The notes under the pieces were generated by a model that saw only the letters and a program-made list of their open reading frames with translations, searched no databases and was not told the DNA's origin. Position numbers and translations under genes: made by a program. This document shows, piece by piece, positions 45,114 to 53,762 of a stretch of 64,000 nt of DNA. The first letter of the stretch is position 1. Each line of letters begins with the position of its first letter. The DNA is taken from positions 1 to 64,000 of the forward strand of contig NZ_WNKF01000006.1 in the NCBI RefSeq assembly GCF_010119225.1, written 5' to 3'. Origin of the DNA: Cyclobacterium roseum. GTDB taxonomy: Bacteria; Bacteroidota; Bacteroidia; Cytophagales; Cyclobacteriaceae.

Positions 45114-45748
45114 AAGTCCTTCCGCGTAATGGTTATGCGTTGTTCTATTTGATCTTTAATCCGCTGGTCGTGGGTGACGATAAGCAGGGCGGCATTGAGT
45201 TTAGCAGCCTGTTCTTTCAGAAGATTGACTACTATGTTGGCATTCTCATCGTCCAGACTAGCCGTGGGCTCGTCTGCAAGAATAATTTTCGGTTCATTTA
45301 CCAGGGCCCTGGCGATGGAGACCCGCTGGGCCTCTCCTTCACTTAGCGTGTCAACAGTAGCGCGTTTCTTATCCAAAATATCCAGCTCCTCCAGAAAATG
45401 ATCTACCCGCGAGGGGGAGGACTTGTTCACAAAAAACCGGGGCAGGGAAATGTTTTCTTCTACGGTAAGGGGAGCTAGAATATGGGGTTTTTGGAAAATA
45501 ATGCCAATATGTTTGCCTCGAAACGTATCCCGTTCATTTCCCTTCAGCGAATAAAGCGACACCCCGTCAATAAAGACCTGCCCCTGTTGTGGAGCCAGCA
45601 AGCCGCCCATGATGTTTAGCAGGGTAGTTTTTCCACTGCCGGATTTTCCAAGCACCAATAAGGCTTCACCGCCTTTAATGGTAAAATCCGGAATTAAGAA
45701 TGTCTGGTCTTTATGGTAGGCAAATTGAATGGAATCAACCGATATCAT
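45110..45748 (-). CDS. ABC transporter ATP-binding protein (LolD/MacB type)
   Basis: A 212-residue ATPase: Walker A GKSGSGKTT near residues 34-42, Q-loop FQKPHIL, signature LSEGEAQRVS near 138, Walker B IILADEPTAS near 157 and the H-loop VTHDQ near 191. Size and signature match the MacB/LolD (mechanotransmission) class that pairs with FtsX-like permeases. It is encoded four bases overlapping with the permease gene and 6 bases after the receiver-kinase gene, implying one operon. Confidence 0.94.
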   Translation of the reverse strand: MISVDSIQFAYHKDQTFLIPDFTIKGGEALLVLGKSGSGKTTLLNIMGGLLAPQQGQVFIDGVSLYSLKGNERDTFRGKHIGIIFQKPHILAPLTVEENISLPRFFVNKSSPSRVDHFLEELDILDKKRATVDTLSEGEAQRVSIARALVNEPKIILADEPTASLDDENANIVVNLLKEQAAKLNAALLIVTHDQRIKDQIEQRITITRKDL

Positions 45749-45754
45749 TTCTGC

Positions 45755-46966
45755 TTATTTTTTTGCCGGAATTTCGATTTTAAACTCCGTTCCTTTATTG
45801 ATTTTGCTAGTAAAGCTGATTTTACCTCCGATTACTTCGATGCATTTTTTTACGATAGAGAGCCCCAGCCCGGATCCTTCCCGGAGGCCCACGTTTTTTG
45901 CTCTGAAAAACCGGTCATACAACTGAGACTGTTCGGCATCGGAAATTCCTATTCCCTCATCCTTGATGTACAATTTCAACAAATCATCCTCATGGTTTAC
46001 CCTAAAGGTAACCGTTCCACCGTCTTTTGAATACTTTACCGCATTCGACAGCAAGTTTTCAAGTATTTGGTAGAGCAGATCCATGTCCGAAGTGATCATT
46101 TTTGGCAGTTTCTCAAAATTAGTGATGATCTTCACATCGTTTTCGACACCTGCCTTAACCATGTCTACGACTTCATTTAAGAAAGCGGAGGTATAAATCC
46201 GGACTGGTTTGTAATTCATTTTATCCGCATCTGCCTTCCCGAAGAAGAGTACGCTGGTCAATAAACTATTGAGATTCCGAACCGAATTTTCGATTTTGGA
46301 GGCATGTTTTACAATTTTCACCTTGAAGGGGTGATCTTTTTCAGCATAAAGTTTTAATAATTGTGCCGAACTAAGAATGGAGGTGAGCGGCGTTTTAAAA
46401 CCATGGGACACGTTCTGAACGATCCGGGATTTCAATTCGCTCAATTCCCTTTCTTTTTCCAGTGCCTTTTGCAGTTCTTTATTGGCTTCGTTGAGATCAG
46501 CGGTCCGTTTTTTTACTTTTTCCTCCAGTTCGTTGTTTAGGTTCTGGAGTTCCTTTTCTTTCTTATCCTTAAATATGGCCAATTCGATCACCATGTTTAA
46601 CTCCCGGATATTAAAAGGTTTGATTACATAGGCACTGGGATTGGTTACCGCCACCTTTTGCAAGGTTTCGGAATCCGAGCTTGCTGTCAGGTAGACGACC
46701 GGAATGTTGTATTTTTCATTGATGATTTCGGTGGTTTTTATCCCGTCCAGTTTACCGGAAAGGTTGATATCCATCATGACAATATCCGCCCGGTTATCTT
46801 TCAGGATCTCCAGTGCCATTTCCCCGGAATCAGCCATCCCGATGATCTGATGGTGGTTCTTTTCAAGGGCTTTTTTAAGTAAAAGTGCAGAAACAGTATC
46901 GTCTTCCGTAATTAATATTTTTAAGGAAAACATCCGTTCGGAATTAGTAAAATCACTCATTTCCAT
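45755..46966 (-). CDS. Receiver-histidine kinase (inverted hybrid)
   Basis: A 403-residue soluble protein with a CheY-like receiver at the N-terminus (about 14-130; TEDDTVS, phospho-Asp in VMMDINLSG near 63, TASSD, VIKPFN), a coiled coil (about 135-175) and a HisKA/HATPase kinase (His in NVSHGFKTPL near 185; NAVKYS; DEGIGIS; GSGLGLSIV). The receiver-first order is the reverse of ordinary hybrid kinases and suggests the kinase is controlled by phosphorylation of its own receiver by another kinase. The candidate donor is the propeller kinase encoded 9 bases upstream. Confidence 0.93.
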   Translation of the reverse strand: MEMSDFTNSERMFSLKILITEDDTVSALLLKKALEKNHHQIIGMADSGEMALEILKDNRADIVMMDINLSGKLDGIKTTEIINEKYNIPVVYLTASSDSETLQKVAVTNPSAYVIKPFNIRELNMVIELAIFKDKKEKELQNLNNELEEKVKKRTADLNEANKELQKALEKERELSELKSRIVQNVSHGFKTPLTSILSSAQLLKLYAEKDHPFKVKIVKHASKIENSVRNLNSLLTSVLFFGKADADKMNYKPVRIYTSAFLNEVVDMVKAGVENDVKIITNFEKLPKMITSDMDLLYQILENLLSNAVKYSKDGGTVTFRVNHEDDLLKLYIKDEGIGISDAEQSQLYDRFFRAKNVGLREGSGLGLSIVKKCIEVIGGKISFTSKINKGTEFKIEIPAKK

Positions 46967-46975
46967 AAGATAGGT

Positions 46976-49900
46976 TTAGCTGTCGAGAGGTAAGAAAATT
47001 TTAACCAGGGTACCTTTGCCCTTTTCACTTTCTATGTGAATGGTTCCATCCAGGCGTTCGACCAAATGCTTGGAAATGGCCAACCCAATCCCCGATCCCT
47101 CAAATTTACGGTTAAAACCTTTACTTTCCTGTTCAAAGGGATAAAACAATTTGGATAGATAGTCTTTACTCATTCCTACGCCTTGATCCTGTACTTGAAT
47201 GGCGAGCTGCTGATCAATCTTCTCCACCCAAACCTGAATCGCGCCTTTCTCTGAATATTTAACCGAATTACCAACGATGTTATTGACAATAATTTCCAGG
47301 TATTTCTTTTCCACATTTCCATAAAATGGCTTGGTTGGAAACTTTGAAGTGACTAAGATACCTTTTTTTATCCCTGTAGATTTATGTTTTACCAAAATTT
47401 TTGAAATAAAATCGTTAATATTAGTATTTTCCAAGGTAACATTCACCCGGTCTGATTCAATTTCAGACAGGTCCAGGATATTGGTCATCGTTTGAAGCAG
47501 GCGTTCGCCACTTTCTTTGATAATCTCCAGATGCCCAAGCAATTCTTCGTCTTCTGACCTGCATTGTATGAGATGCTCTGCACTACCCAAAATACCATTT
47601 AGAGGAGTCCTTATTTCATGACTCATGTTGGAAATAATATTACTTTTTAGTTGACTGACCTCTTCGGCCTTATCTTTTGCGATCTTTAAGCCCTGCTCAA
47701 AGGCCTTTTTCCTGGAAATATCCCGGAATACGTTGAGATAAAGGGGTTTGCCCTCAAAATCTTCCTTCATTCGGGAAATTAAAAGCTCGATCTCTTTCCT
47801 ACCGCTCCGAAAGGGCATTTCAAGTTCCAGGGTTAAGCCCTTACTGTCTATTTTTTGCAAATCCTCCCCTATCTTCTCCCGGACGTTGGGGTAGAATGCG
47901 GCATCAGAAAACAGATAAGTGACTCCGTGGATCTGCAGCTCCTTTTCCGAAACCGAAGCCATTTCGCACAGGGTAGGGTTGGTTGCTATGACATTCCCTC
48001 CCTGAACGGACAGCATCAGTCCGTCCTGAGAGTTGTTCCAAACATTGCGAAACCGATCTTCCCGGTTGGCAATTTCCAACGTCTTTTCGTTGAGGGAATG
48101 GCGCAACATTCCTTGATTTTTGGCCTGCCGGTATATGGTGCTAATTCCGTAGCCCAGCGCAATCAAAAAGGCTATAAGCAATAATATAAACCAAAACTGA
48201 AGGTAAACCGGATAGTCTATTTGAAACTCCTTAGAATAAATGGTTTCAGATTCAGGATATCCGGCCAGGTATGCCTTAAGTGCCAATCTGTAATTTCCGG
48301 GAGGAAGATTATTGAAATATAATTGATTCGTCCGGGGATTTTCCAATTTTTGCCATTCCGAATGAAATCCCTCCAGCAGGTAACTTACGATCAGATCCGG
48401 TGAATTACTAAAACTAACCGCACCAAAAGTACAGGCAATGTTGTTGAGCCGATAGGGGATGTTGGGAAATTCCGTCTCCACCGGGTCCGGGTCCAATACG
48501 GAAACATTTTCCAGAAAAACCAAGGGACCTGCAGGAGTTTCCTGATCTTCCTCCGGATAATAAACCGATACGCCGTTTTGGGTCCCTATCAGGATTCTTC
48601 CCTTGTCCGCCTGAACCAGTGCTCCCCTTGCCACATCATTGCCGATCAGCCCGGTGTTTTCGGTAAAAACGCGGACTTTATCCGCTTCCTGCACGATCAG
48701 TCCTGAATCTGTTCCGAGCCAGATTTTTCCGTTCTCATCTTTCAAAATACTATAAACAGGATGCTCAATGCCCTGACCTAATATCGGCGCAGGTCTTAGT
48801 GAGTCATTCTGAAAAGAAAAATAGCCATTTTCTGTCCCAACAAACAAGGTGTCTTTTGTCTCCAGAAAATCATACCCCTGGAGTTTTATCAGATTGGGAA
48901 AAATCGTTACTTCATCCTTTGGTGCCGCTCCGCCTGACACCAAAACGATCCATTTACCATTCTTCAAGCGGCCCAGCTTTCTGATAAAGCCAATACTTTC
49001 CCCGGAAGGAATTCCAATATCCGTCTCCTGTAGGGAGGGGCCTGCGCCAGGGACGGGTAATTTTGCATGGTAAATACGCCCCTGACCGGCCACCCATAGG
49101 TCGTAACCATCCGCCCAAACATAAGAAACCAACTGATCATCCGGCAACGAAAAAAGCTCCATTTCCATGGTCTGGGAATTAAAAAAGCCTAATCCGTTTT
49201 CATAGGCTGAGAACCACACATTTCCGCTGGTATCTTTGCTAAAATTCAGAATCCGGTCTCGCCGATACGCGTTACTATCCTTGGAAATCAGGTGTGTTTT
49301 AACCGGCTCTGCCCCTCTCCACGCCTGAATACCGTTTTCAAACCCCACCAGGTACTTTTGCCGATCGTACTTAATGGCTGCAGATATATCCGGACTGGGA
49401 ACGCCGGTACGGCCATCAAAATTCTGAAACCGGGTGCTCGCCAGATTGGCCATTCCACGAAAAGTACCAATCCATATGATGCCTTCCCGATCCACCATGG
49501 CTGTATTTATTATTTTGATGCGGAGGTCATCGTATGCCGAAAGCACAAACCTCCGGCGCGTTTCCACGTTCAGCTGGATAAGTTGGGAATTATAAAAAAA
49601 GTAAACCTTTTCGTTTCTAACGAAAAGATCAAACCTATCCTTTGGCCCTATCGGTACGCCAGGGGAAATTCGGTATACCGTATCTGATACAGTATAGGGA
49701 GTGTTTCCGTTATAGAGATTATTCCGGGTTAAGAAATAATAGGATTGATCCCGCGGCAGGTAAGCCATTTTCACAACAGGATCCGCTTCGGAACCAAATG
49801 CCATCCGTGTCTCCGGTCGGAGACGGTTCTTTTCAAAACGGTATACGCCTTTTTTAAAAAGAAATAACGTGTCGGTTTCAGACACGAAATGGGAATAAAA

Positions 49901-50407
49901 ATCACCCAAACCTTCGGTTTTCAGCACCCTGGGATCTTCTCCTGGTTTTTTCTGATGAACGATTTGAGCATCCATAACCATAAAAACCTGCCTGTCTTCT
50001 TTCCTCCCAAGCGTAAACAGGTTTATGGAACCAAAAAATGCCGTCGTATCTACCGGATCCAGCAATTTTTCAGGTTTTTTCCACGATTTCGTGGTGTATT
50101 GGTACACCGTTGGGCTTCCGCTCTGCTGGTACACCCACACCTGCCCATCCTGGTCTACCCATAACTTCTGCTCGGAATCAAAGGAATGTTGGATACTATC
50201 CGGCAGGAATTCTGACACGATTCCGTCAGAAAATTTCACCCCCTGATTAGTGGCTACCCATATAAATCCTTTTTGATCCTGGGCTATGGAATATATTTGA
50301 TGAGGGATTTCCCCGAAACCTCTTATCTGCTTATTAAACTTGAATGTTTGACCCAAGACCCAATGATGGGATAGCAGCAAGAAAACCAAGGTAAAGAATT
50401 TGTTCAT
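46976..50407 (-). CDS. Periplasmic beta-propeller sensor histidine kinase (HTCS-like, no AraC part)
   Basis: 1143 residues: signal peptide (1-20), two-propeller Reg_prop region (about 25-610; repeats such as GFIWVATNQG, IIWIGTFRGM, KIWLGTDSG), a Y_Y_Y domain (about 660-735), one transmembrane helix (about 740-762), a PAS domain (about 785-900), and HisKA/HATPase (His in NMSHEIRTP near 927; NSVKYS; GSGIGLAIS). It looks like a Bacteroidota hybrid two-component sensor, but the receiver and AraC-type DNA-binding domain are absent; the next gene supplies a receiver. Signals are normally oligosaccharides, yet here the operon continues into an ABC transporter. Confidence 0.93.
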   Translation of the reverse strand: MNKFFTLVFLLLSHHWVLGQTFKFNKQIRGFGEIPHQIYSIAQDQKGFIWVATNQGVKFSDGIVSEFLPDSIQHSFDSEQKLWVDQDGQVWVYQQSGSPTVYQYTTKSWKKPEKLLDPVDTTAFFGSINLFTLGRKEDRQVFMVMDAQIVHQKKPGEDPRVLKTEGLGDFYSHFVSETDTLFLFKKGVYRFEKNRLRPETRMAFGSEADPVVKMAYLPRDQSYYFLTRNNLYNGNTPYTVSDTVYRISPGVPIGPKDRFDLFVRNEKVYFFYNSQLIQLNVETRRRFVLSAYDDLRIKIINTAMVDREGIIWIGTFRGMANLASTRFQNFDGRTGVPSPDISAAIKYDRQKYLVGFENGIQAWRGAEPVKTHLISKDSNAYRRDRILNFSKDTSGNVWFSAYENGLGFFNSQTMEMELFSLPDDQLVSYVWADGYDLWVAGQGRIYHAKLPVPGAGPSLQETDIGIPSGESIGFIRKLGRLKNGKWIVLVSGGAAPKDEVTIFPNLIKLQGYDFLETKDTLFVGTENGYFSFQNDSLRPAPILGQGIEHPVYSILKDENGKIWLGTDSGLIVQEADKVRVFTENTGLIGNDVARGALVQADKGRILIGTQNGVSVYYPEEDQETPAGPLVFLENVSVLDPDPVETEFPNIPYRLNNIACTFGAVSFSNSPDLIVSYLLEGFHSEWQKLENPRTNQLYFNNLPPGNYRLALKAYLAGYPESETIYSKEFQIDYPVYLQFWFILLLIAFLIALGYGISTIYRQAKNQGMLRHSLNEKTLEIANREDRFRNVWNNSQDGLMLSVQGGNVIATNPTLCEMASVSEKELQIHGVTYLFSDAAFYPNVREKIGEDLQKIDSKGLTLELEMPFRSGRKEIELLISRMKEDFEGKPLYLNVFRDISRKKAFEQGLKIAKDKAEEVSQLKSNIISNMSHEIRTPLNGILGSAEHLIQCRSEDEELLGHLEIIKESGERLLQTMTNILDLSEIESDRVNVTLENTNINDFISKILVKHKSTGIKKGILVTSKFPTKPFYGNVEKKYLEIIVNNIVGNSVKYSEKGAIQVWVEKIDQQLAIQVQDQGVGMSKDYLSKLFYPFEQESKGFNRKFEGSGIGLAISKHLVERLDGTIHIESEKGKGTLVKIFLPLDS

Positions 50408-50483
50408 AGTTTGTCAAACTGTTGCTAAAAATATAAAAAGTTATTTATAGTCTAAATTAAAATGATATTGTTTGCCAATTCTT

Positions 50484-50513
50484 TTTGTGATCGCCCTTTA
50501 TCTTCTATTTTTG
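50484..50513 (+). promoter_or_regulatory. Bacteroidota housekeeping promoter of sucD
   Basis: TTTG at 50484-50487 and TATTTTTG at 50506-50513 match the -33 (TTTG) and -7 (TAnnTTTG) elements with an 18-base spacer. The expected start point is near 50520, giving an untranslated leader of about 18 bases before the ATG at 50538. This is the clearest promoter in the window. Confidence 0.7.
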
Positions 50514-50537
50514 TAGCGAAATAATTAAAGCAGACAT

Positions 50538-51419
50538 ATGAGTGTATTGGTAAATAAAAATTCTAAAGTCATCGTACAGGGGTTCACTGGCACGGAGGGT
50601 TCCTTTCATGCCCAGCAAATGATTGAATACGGAACGAACGTTGTAGGGGGTGTAACGCCCGGCAAAGGGGGAAGTACCCATTTGGGCAAGCCCGTGTTCA
50701 ATACCGTAGAGGATGCCGTCAAATCCAAAGGAGCGGATACGACGATCATTTTTGTTCCGCCGGCATTTGCAGCGGATGCCATCATGGAAGCAGCGGATGC
50801 GGGGATTAAGGTAATCATTACGATTACAGAAGGGATTCCTGTCAAGGATATGATGAAAGCCAAACCCTATGTCAAGAAGAAAGGGGCCATTTTGGTAGGA
50901 CCTAACTGTCCAGGAGTCATAACTCCGGGAGAAGCAAAAGTTGGCATCATGCCGGGGTTTGTTTTTAAACCCGGAAGAGTAGGGGTGGTATCTAAATCCG
51001 GAACCCTGACTTACGAAGCTGCCGATCAGATCACCAAAGCAGGACTTGGTGTTTCTACCGCCATAGGCATTGGGGGAGACCCGATTATTGGTACCTCCAC
51101 CAAAGAAGCCGTTCAGATGCTGATGGAAGATCCCGAAACAGATGCCATCGTTATGATTGGTGAAATTGGTGGAAATTACGAAGCAGAAGCGGCCAAATGG
51201 ATCAAGGAAAACGGAAATAAAAAACCAGTTGTGGGCTTTATTGCCGGTCAAACAGCCCCTCCCGGCCGAAGAATGGGTCATGCAGGAGCGATCATCGGTG
51301 GAAAAGATGATACGGCCATTGCCAAAATGCGCATCATGAAAGACAACGGCATTTATGTAGCTGAATCTCCCGCTGAAATTGGTGAAGTCATGGCCAAAGC
51401 ATTGGGCGTTGATGCCTGA
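50538..51419 (+). CDS. sucD: Succinyl-CoA synthetase alpha subunit
   Basis: A 293-residue protein of normal length for the alpha subunit of succinate-CoA ligase (ADP/GDP-forming), a TCA-cycle enzyme that makes ATP or GTP from succinyl-CoA. CoA-binding Rossmann start [18 protein letters not shown] (residues 11-28), [20 protein letters not shown] near 130, and the phospho-His in GHAGAIIGG near 247 are all intact. It stands alone: no sucC is next to it, which is usual in many Bacteroidota. It has its own promoter and terminator. Confidence 0.97.
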   Translation: MSVLVNKNSKVIVQGFTGTEGSFHAQQMIEYGTNVVGGVTPGKGGSTHLGKPVFNTVEDAVKSKGADTTIIFVPPAFAADAIMEAADAGIKVIITITEGIPVKDMMKAKPYVKKKGAILVGPNCPGVITPGEAKVGIMPGFVFKPGRVGVVSKSGTLTYEAADQITKAGLGVSTAIGIGGDPIIGTSTKEAVQMLMEDPETDAIVMIGEIGGNYEAEAAKWIKENGNKKPVVGFIAGQTAPPGRRMGHAGAIIGGKDDTAIAKMRIMKDNGIYVAESPAEIGEVMAKALGVDA

Positions 51420-51458
51420 ATTCCTGGTTCGAACCGTTAGTTACTGATAAAACATATT

Positions 51459-51488
51459 AAAAGGAAACTCGAATTGAGTTTCCTTTTT
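51459..51488 (+). terminator. Rho-independent terminator of sucD
   Basis: AAAAGGAAACTC at about 51459-51470 pairs perfectly with GAGTTTCCTTTT at 51476-51487 around a five-base loop, and the T-run continues past the stem. It lies 40 bases after the sucD stop and separates it from the following cytochrome cluster. Confidence 0.88.
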
Positions 51489-51676
51489 TTGGTCCATTTT
51501 ACATCAATACAAATAGGTCACAAACGCCATCCTAGCTACCAGACAGGATTTCTTTAATTGCAAACGCAATTCCCCCCTTTTTTTTTCAGTTCGATACTCT
51601 TTCGCTCAGTTAGTCAAAAAAGTTTCTCATTTTCAAGGGCAGAAATATGCTTGAGTGACCACCTATCAAAATGCAA

Positions 51677-51708
51677 TTGGGATTATTGATAATATTCATT
51701 TACTTTTA
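51677..51708 (+). promoter_or_regulatory. Candidate promoter of the DUF1592/DUF1552 cluster
   Basis: TTG at 51677-51679 and TACTTTTA at 51701-51708 resemble the -33 and -7 elements, separated by 21 bases; the -7 box differs from consensus at the last position. It lies about 45 bases before the start codon at 51752. Confidence 0.3.
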
Positions 51709-51751
51709 ATTGATTTTTAATCAATATGCCCAAAAAATAACAACGCCCCCG

Positions 51752-53710
51752 ATGAAAGCTATTACCTGGCTTTTTTTGTTTTGTCTGTTGGCCTCAGTAA
51801 GCCGCGCCCAGGAAACCCTGGATTACCCTACGGAAATCATTCCTGTTCTCCGGGATAATTGCTATACCTGCCATAATGTGGGCAACCCAAAAGGTGGGGT
51901 AAATCTGGAAAAGTACGAAGAGGAAGGAAGAATTGTCAAAGATGGTCAACTTTGGCTCAAAGTGGTGGATCAGGTGAAAACCAAAGAAATGCCTCCTTCC
52001 AATAAACCCGCCCTTAATGAAAATGAGTATCACATTTTAGTAGAAGGGATCAACGGCATACTCCTCAAGTCATTGGAAAAGAAAACCCCAGGCAAGGTGG
52101 TCATCCGAAGACTCAGCCATACCGAATACCATTACACCATATTGGACTTAATGGGGGTTTCGTACGATGCTGCCGGACGTTTTCCCGCAGATGGCTCCGG
52201 TGGAGGCGGTTTTGACAATCAGGGCGGCTCCTTATTTTTCACCCCACTAAAAATGGAGCGATACTACGATGCGGCAGAAGAGATTGTATCCAGGACATTA
52301 GAAGATCCGGTAAAATGGGCTAAGCTGGTTCCGGAAGATTATCGGCAAACTATCTGGCAACGATTTATTAATTGGTTGATGCCCAAAATTTCCTCCGATT
52401 TCACACCCCTGAATCCGCCTGAAAAAGCGGCCGAACGGGTTATTTTTCCTTTTGCCAGCAAGGCTTTCCGCCGGCTGATAAAGGTGGAGGAAAAGGAAAA
52501 ATTTCTGGACCTTTTTTCCAGAATATACGAATCCATGCCCGAAAAACCTAACCCGATACGCTTCAATCAATCGGTGGCGGAAGTAGTCAAGGCCATTTTG
52601 ATTTCCCCCTCTTTTTTGTATAAAATGGAAGAAGAGCCGAATGGGAATGAACCGGTTGCGTTAGGAGATTTCGAACTGGCCAGCCGCCTTTCCTATTTTT
52701 TGTGGTCTAGCATGCCGGACGACAGCCTGTTTCAGCTTGCTGTAGCTGGCAAACTTCAGGATCAAAAGGTGTTGGAAGGGCAGGTAAAGCGGTTGTTGGA
52801 TGATCCCAAGGCCGTTCGATTTTCGGAATCTTTCGTCAGCCAATGGCTGGGGATCACCAAATTAAAAGATCCGAACGCCCCACTGGCAGATCAGGCAAAG
52901 TTTCCGGGCTTTACACCTTCCATACGAGACGCCATGTTTCGGGAAACGACGGCTTTTTTTCACCATGTACTCACCGAAAGCAAGAATTTTCTAGACCTTA
53001 TTAACAGCGACTATTCCTTTCTGAACGAGCCGCTGGCCGATTACTATGGCATTGAAGGGGTGAAGGGAAATGAATTCCAAAAAGTGATGCTGACCAATAC
53101 CAACCGGGGTGGATTTTTGGGTATGGGAAGTGTACAAGCAGTCACTTCCCTACCGACACGCACCAGTCCGGTTCTGAGGGGAAAATGGGTCCTGGAAGAG
53201 ATATTGGGAACCTCTCCTCCTCCCCCTCCACCCGATGTGGCCGAACTTCCGGAAGACGAAAGCCTGCATGAAGATCTTGGGTTAAAAGCCCTGCTCGAAA
53301 AACACCGCTCAGATCCTGCCTGCCAATCCTGCCACGAAAAGATGGATCCATTGGGGTTGGGCCTGGAAAATTTTGACGCAGATGGAAAATGGCGAGAAAG
53401 CTATGGCAATACCCCTATCGATCCTTCGGGGGTTTTAGCTACTGGTGAAGCCTTTGAAGGTCCGGCAGCATTAAAAAAACTGCTGCTCCAGGAAAAAGAA
53501 AAGTTTGCGCGTAATTTGTCCAAAAAAGCACTATCCTTTGCCATAGGCCGGGGGATGACTTTTACGGATGAAATGGCCATCCGGGAATTGACTACCACAC
53601 TAATGGAGCATCAGTTTAATCCGGATCAATTCATCGCCGAATTGGTTTACAGCTATCCTTTTCGGATGAAAATTAAAGATTTTCAAAAAAGGGTAAATGA
53701 AATAGAATGA
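51752..53710 (+). CDS. DUF1592/DUF1588 double-CXXCH protein (Planctomycete cytochrome type)
   Basis: 652 residues from the ATG at 51752 with a signal peptide (cut near residue 20, SRAQ). An N-terminal Planctomycete cytochrome domain carries CYTCH near residue 38; then follow DUF1587 (VIRRLSHTEYHYTILDLMG near 126), DUF1595, DUF1592 (FELASRLSYFLWSSMPDDSL near 310), DUF1588 (TNRGGFLGMGSVQAVTSLPTRTSPV, the proline run PPPPPPD, and a second heme-like CQSCH near 523), and DUF1585 at the C-terminus (GRGMTFTDEMAI). The family is abundant in Planctomycetes and Verrucomicrobia; its reaction is unknown. It is followed by its usual partner, a DUF1552 protein. Confidence 0.9.
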   Translation: MKAITWLFLFCLLASVSRAQETLDYPTEIIPVLRDNCYTCHNVGNPKGGVNLEKYEEEGRIVKDGQLWLKVVDQVKTKEMPPSNKPALNENEYHILVEGINGILLKSLEKKTPGKVVIRRLSHTEYHYTILDLMGVSYDAAGRFPADGSGGGGFDNQGGSLFFTPLKMERYYDAAEEIVSRTLEDPVKWAKLVPEDYRQTIWQRFINWLMPKISSDFTPLNPPEKAAERVIFPFASKAFRRLIKVEEKEKFLDLFSRIYESMPEKPNPIRFNQSVAEVVKAILISPSFLYKMEEEPNGNEPVALGDFELASRLSYFLWSSMPDDSLFQLAVAGKLQDQKVLEGQVKRLLDDPKAVRFSESFVSQWLGITKLKDPNAPLADQAKFPGFTPSIRDAMFRETTAFFHHVLTESKNFLDLINSDYSFLNEPLADYYGIEGVKGNEFQKVMLTNTNRGGFLGMGSVQAVTSLPTRTSPVLRGKWVLEEILGTSPPPPPPDVAELPEDESLHEDLGLKALLEKHRSDPACQSCHEKMDPLGLGLENFDADGKWRESYGNTPIDPSGVLATGEAFEGPAALKKLLLQEKEKFARNLSKKALSFAIGRGMTFTDEMAIRELTTTLMEHQFNPDQFIAELVYSYPFRMKIKDFQKRVNEIE

Positions 53711-53762
53711 AATGTTTGAAAATAATTGACTTTAAGCGAAGAATATCCATAAATTACTGGTT

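Larger units (their letters stand above)
51420..51751. other. Intergenic region between sucD and the cytochrome cluster
   Basis: 332 bases holding the sucD terminator and, near its right end, a possible promoter for the plus-strand cytochrome cluster. The middle part has homopolymer runs (C6T9 near 51572-51586) but no open frame or RNA gene that can be supported. Confidence 0.5.

Noticed and set aside
50505-51281. 258-codon open frame antisense to sucD
   Set aside because: It mirrors sucD in another frame, has low-complexity aromatic and Asn-rich composition and no family resemblance; sucD has promoter, terminator and full motifs.
50538-51419. sucD without adjacent sucC as a possible anomaly
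   Set aside because: Separate sucC and sucD loci are common in Bacteroidota, so this is not evidence of rearrangement.
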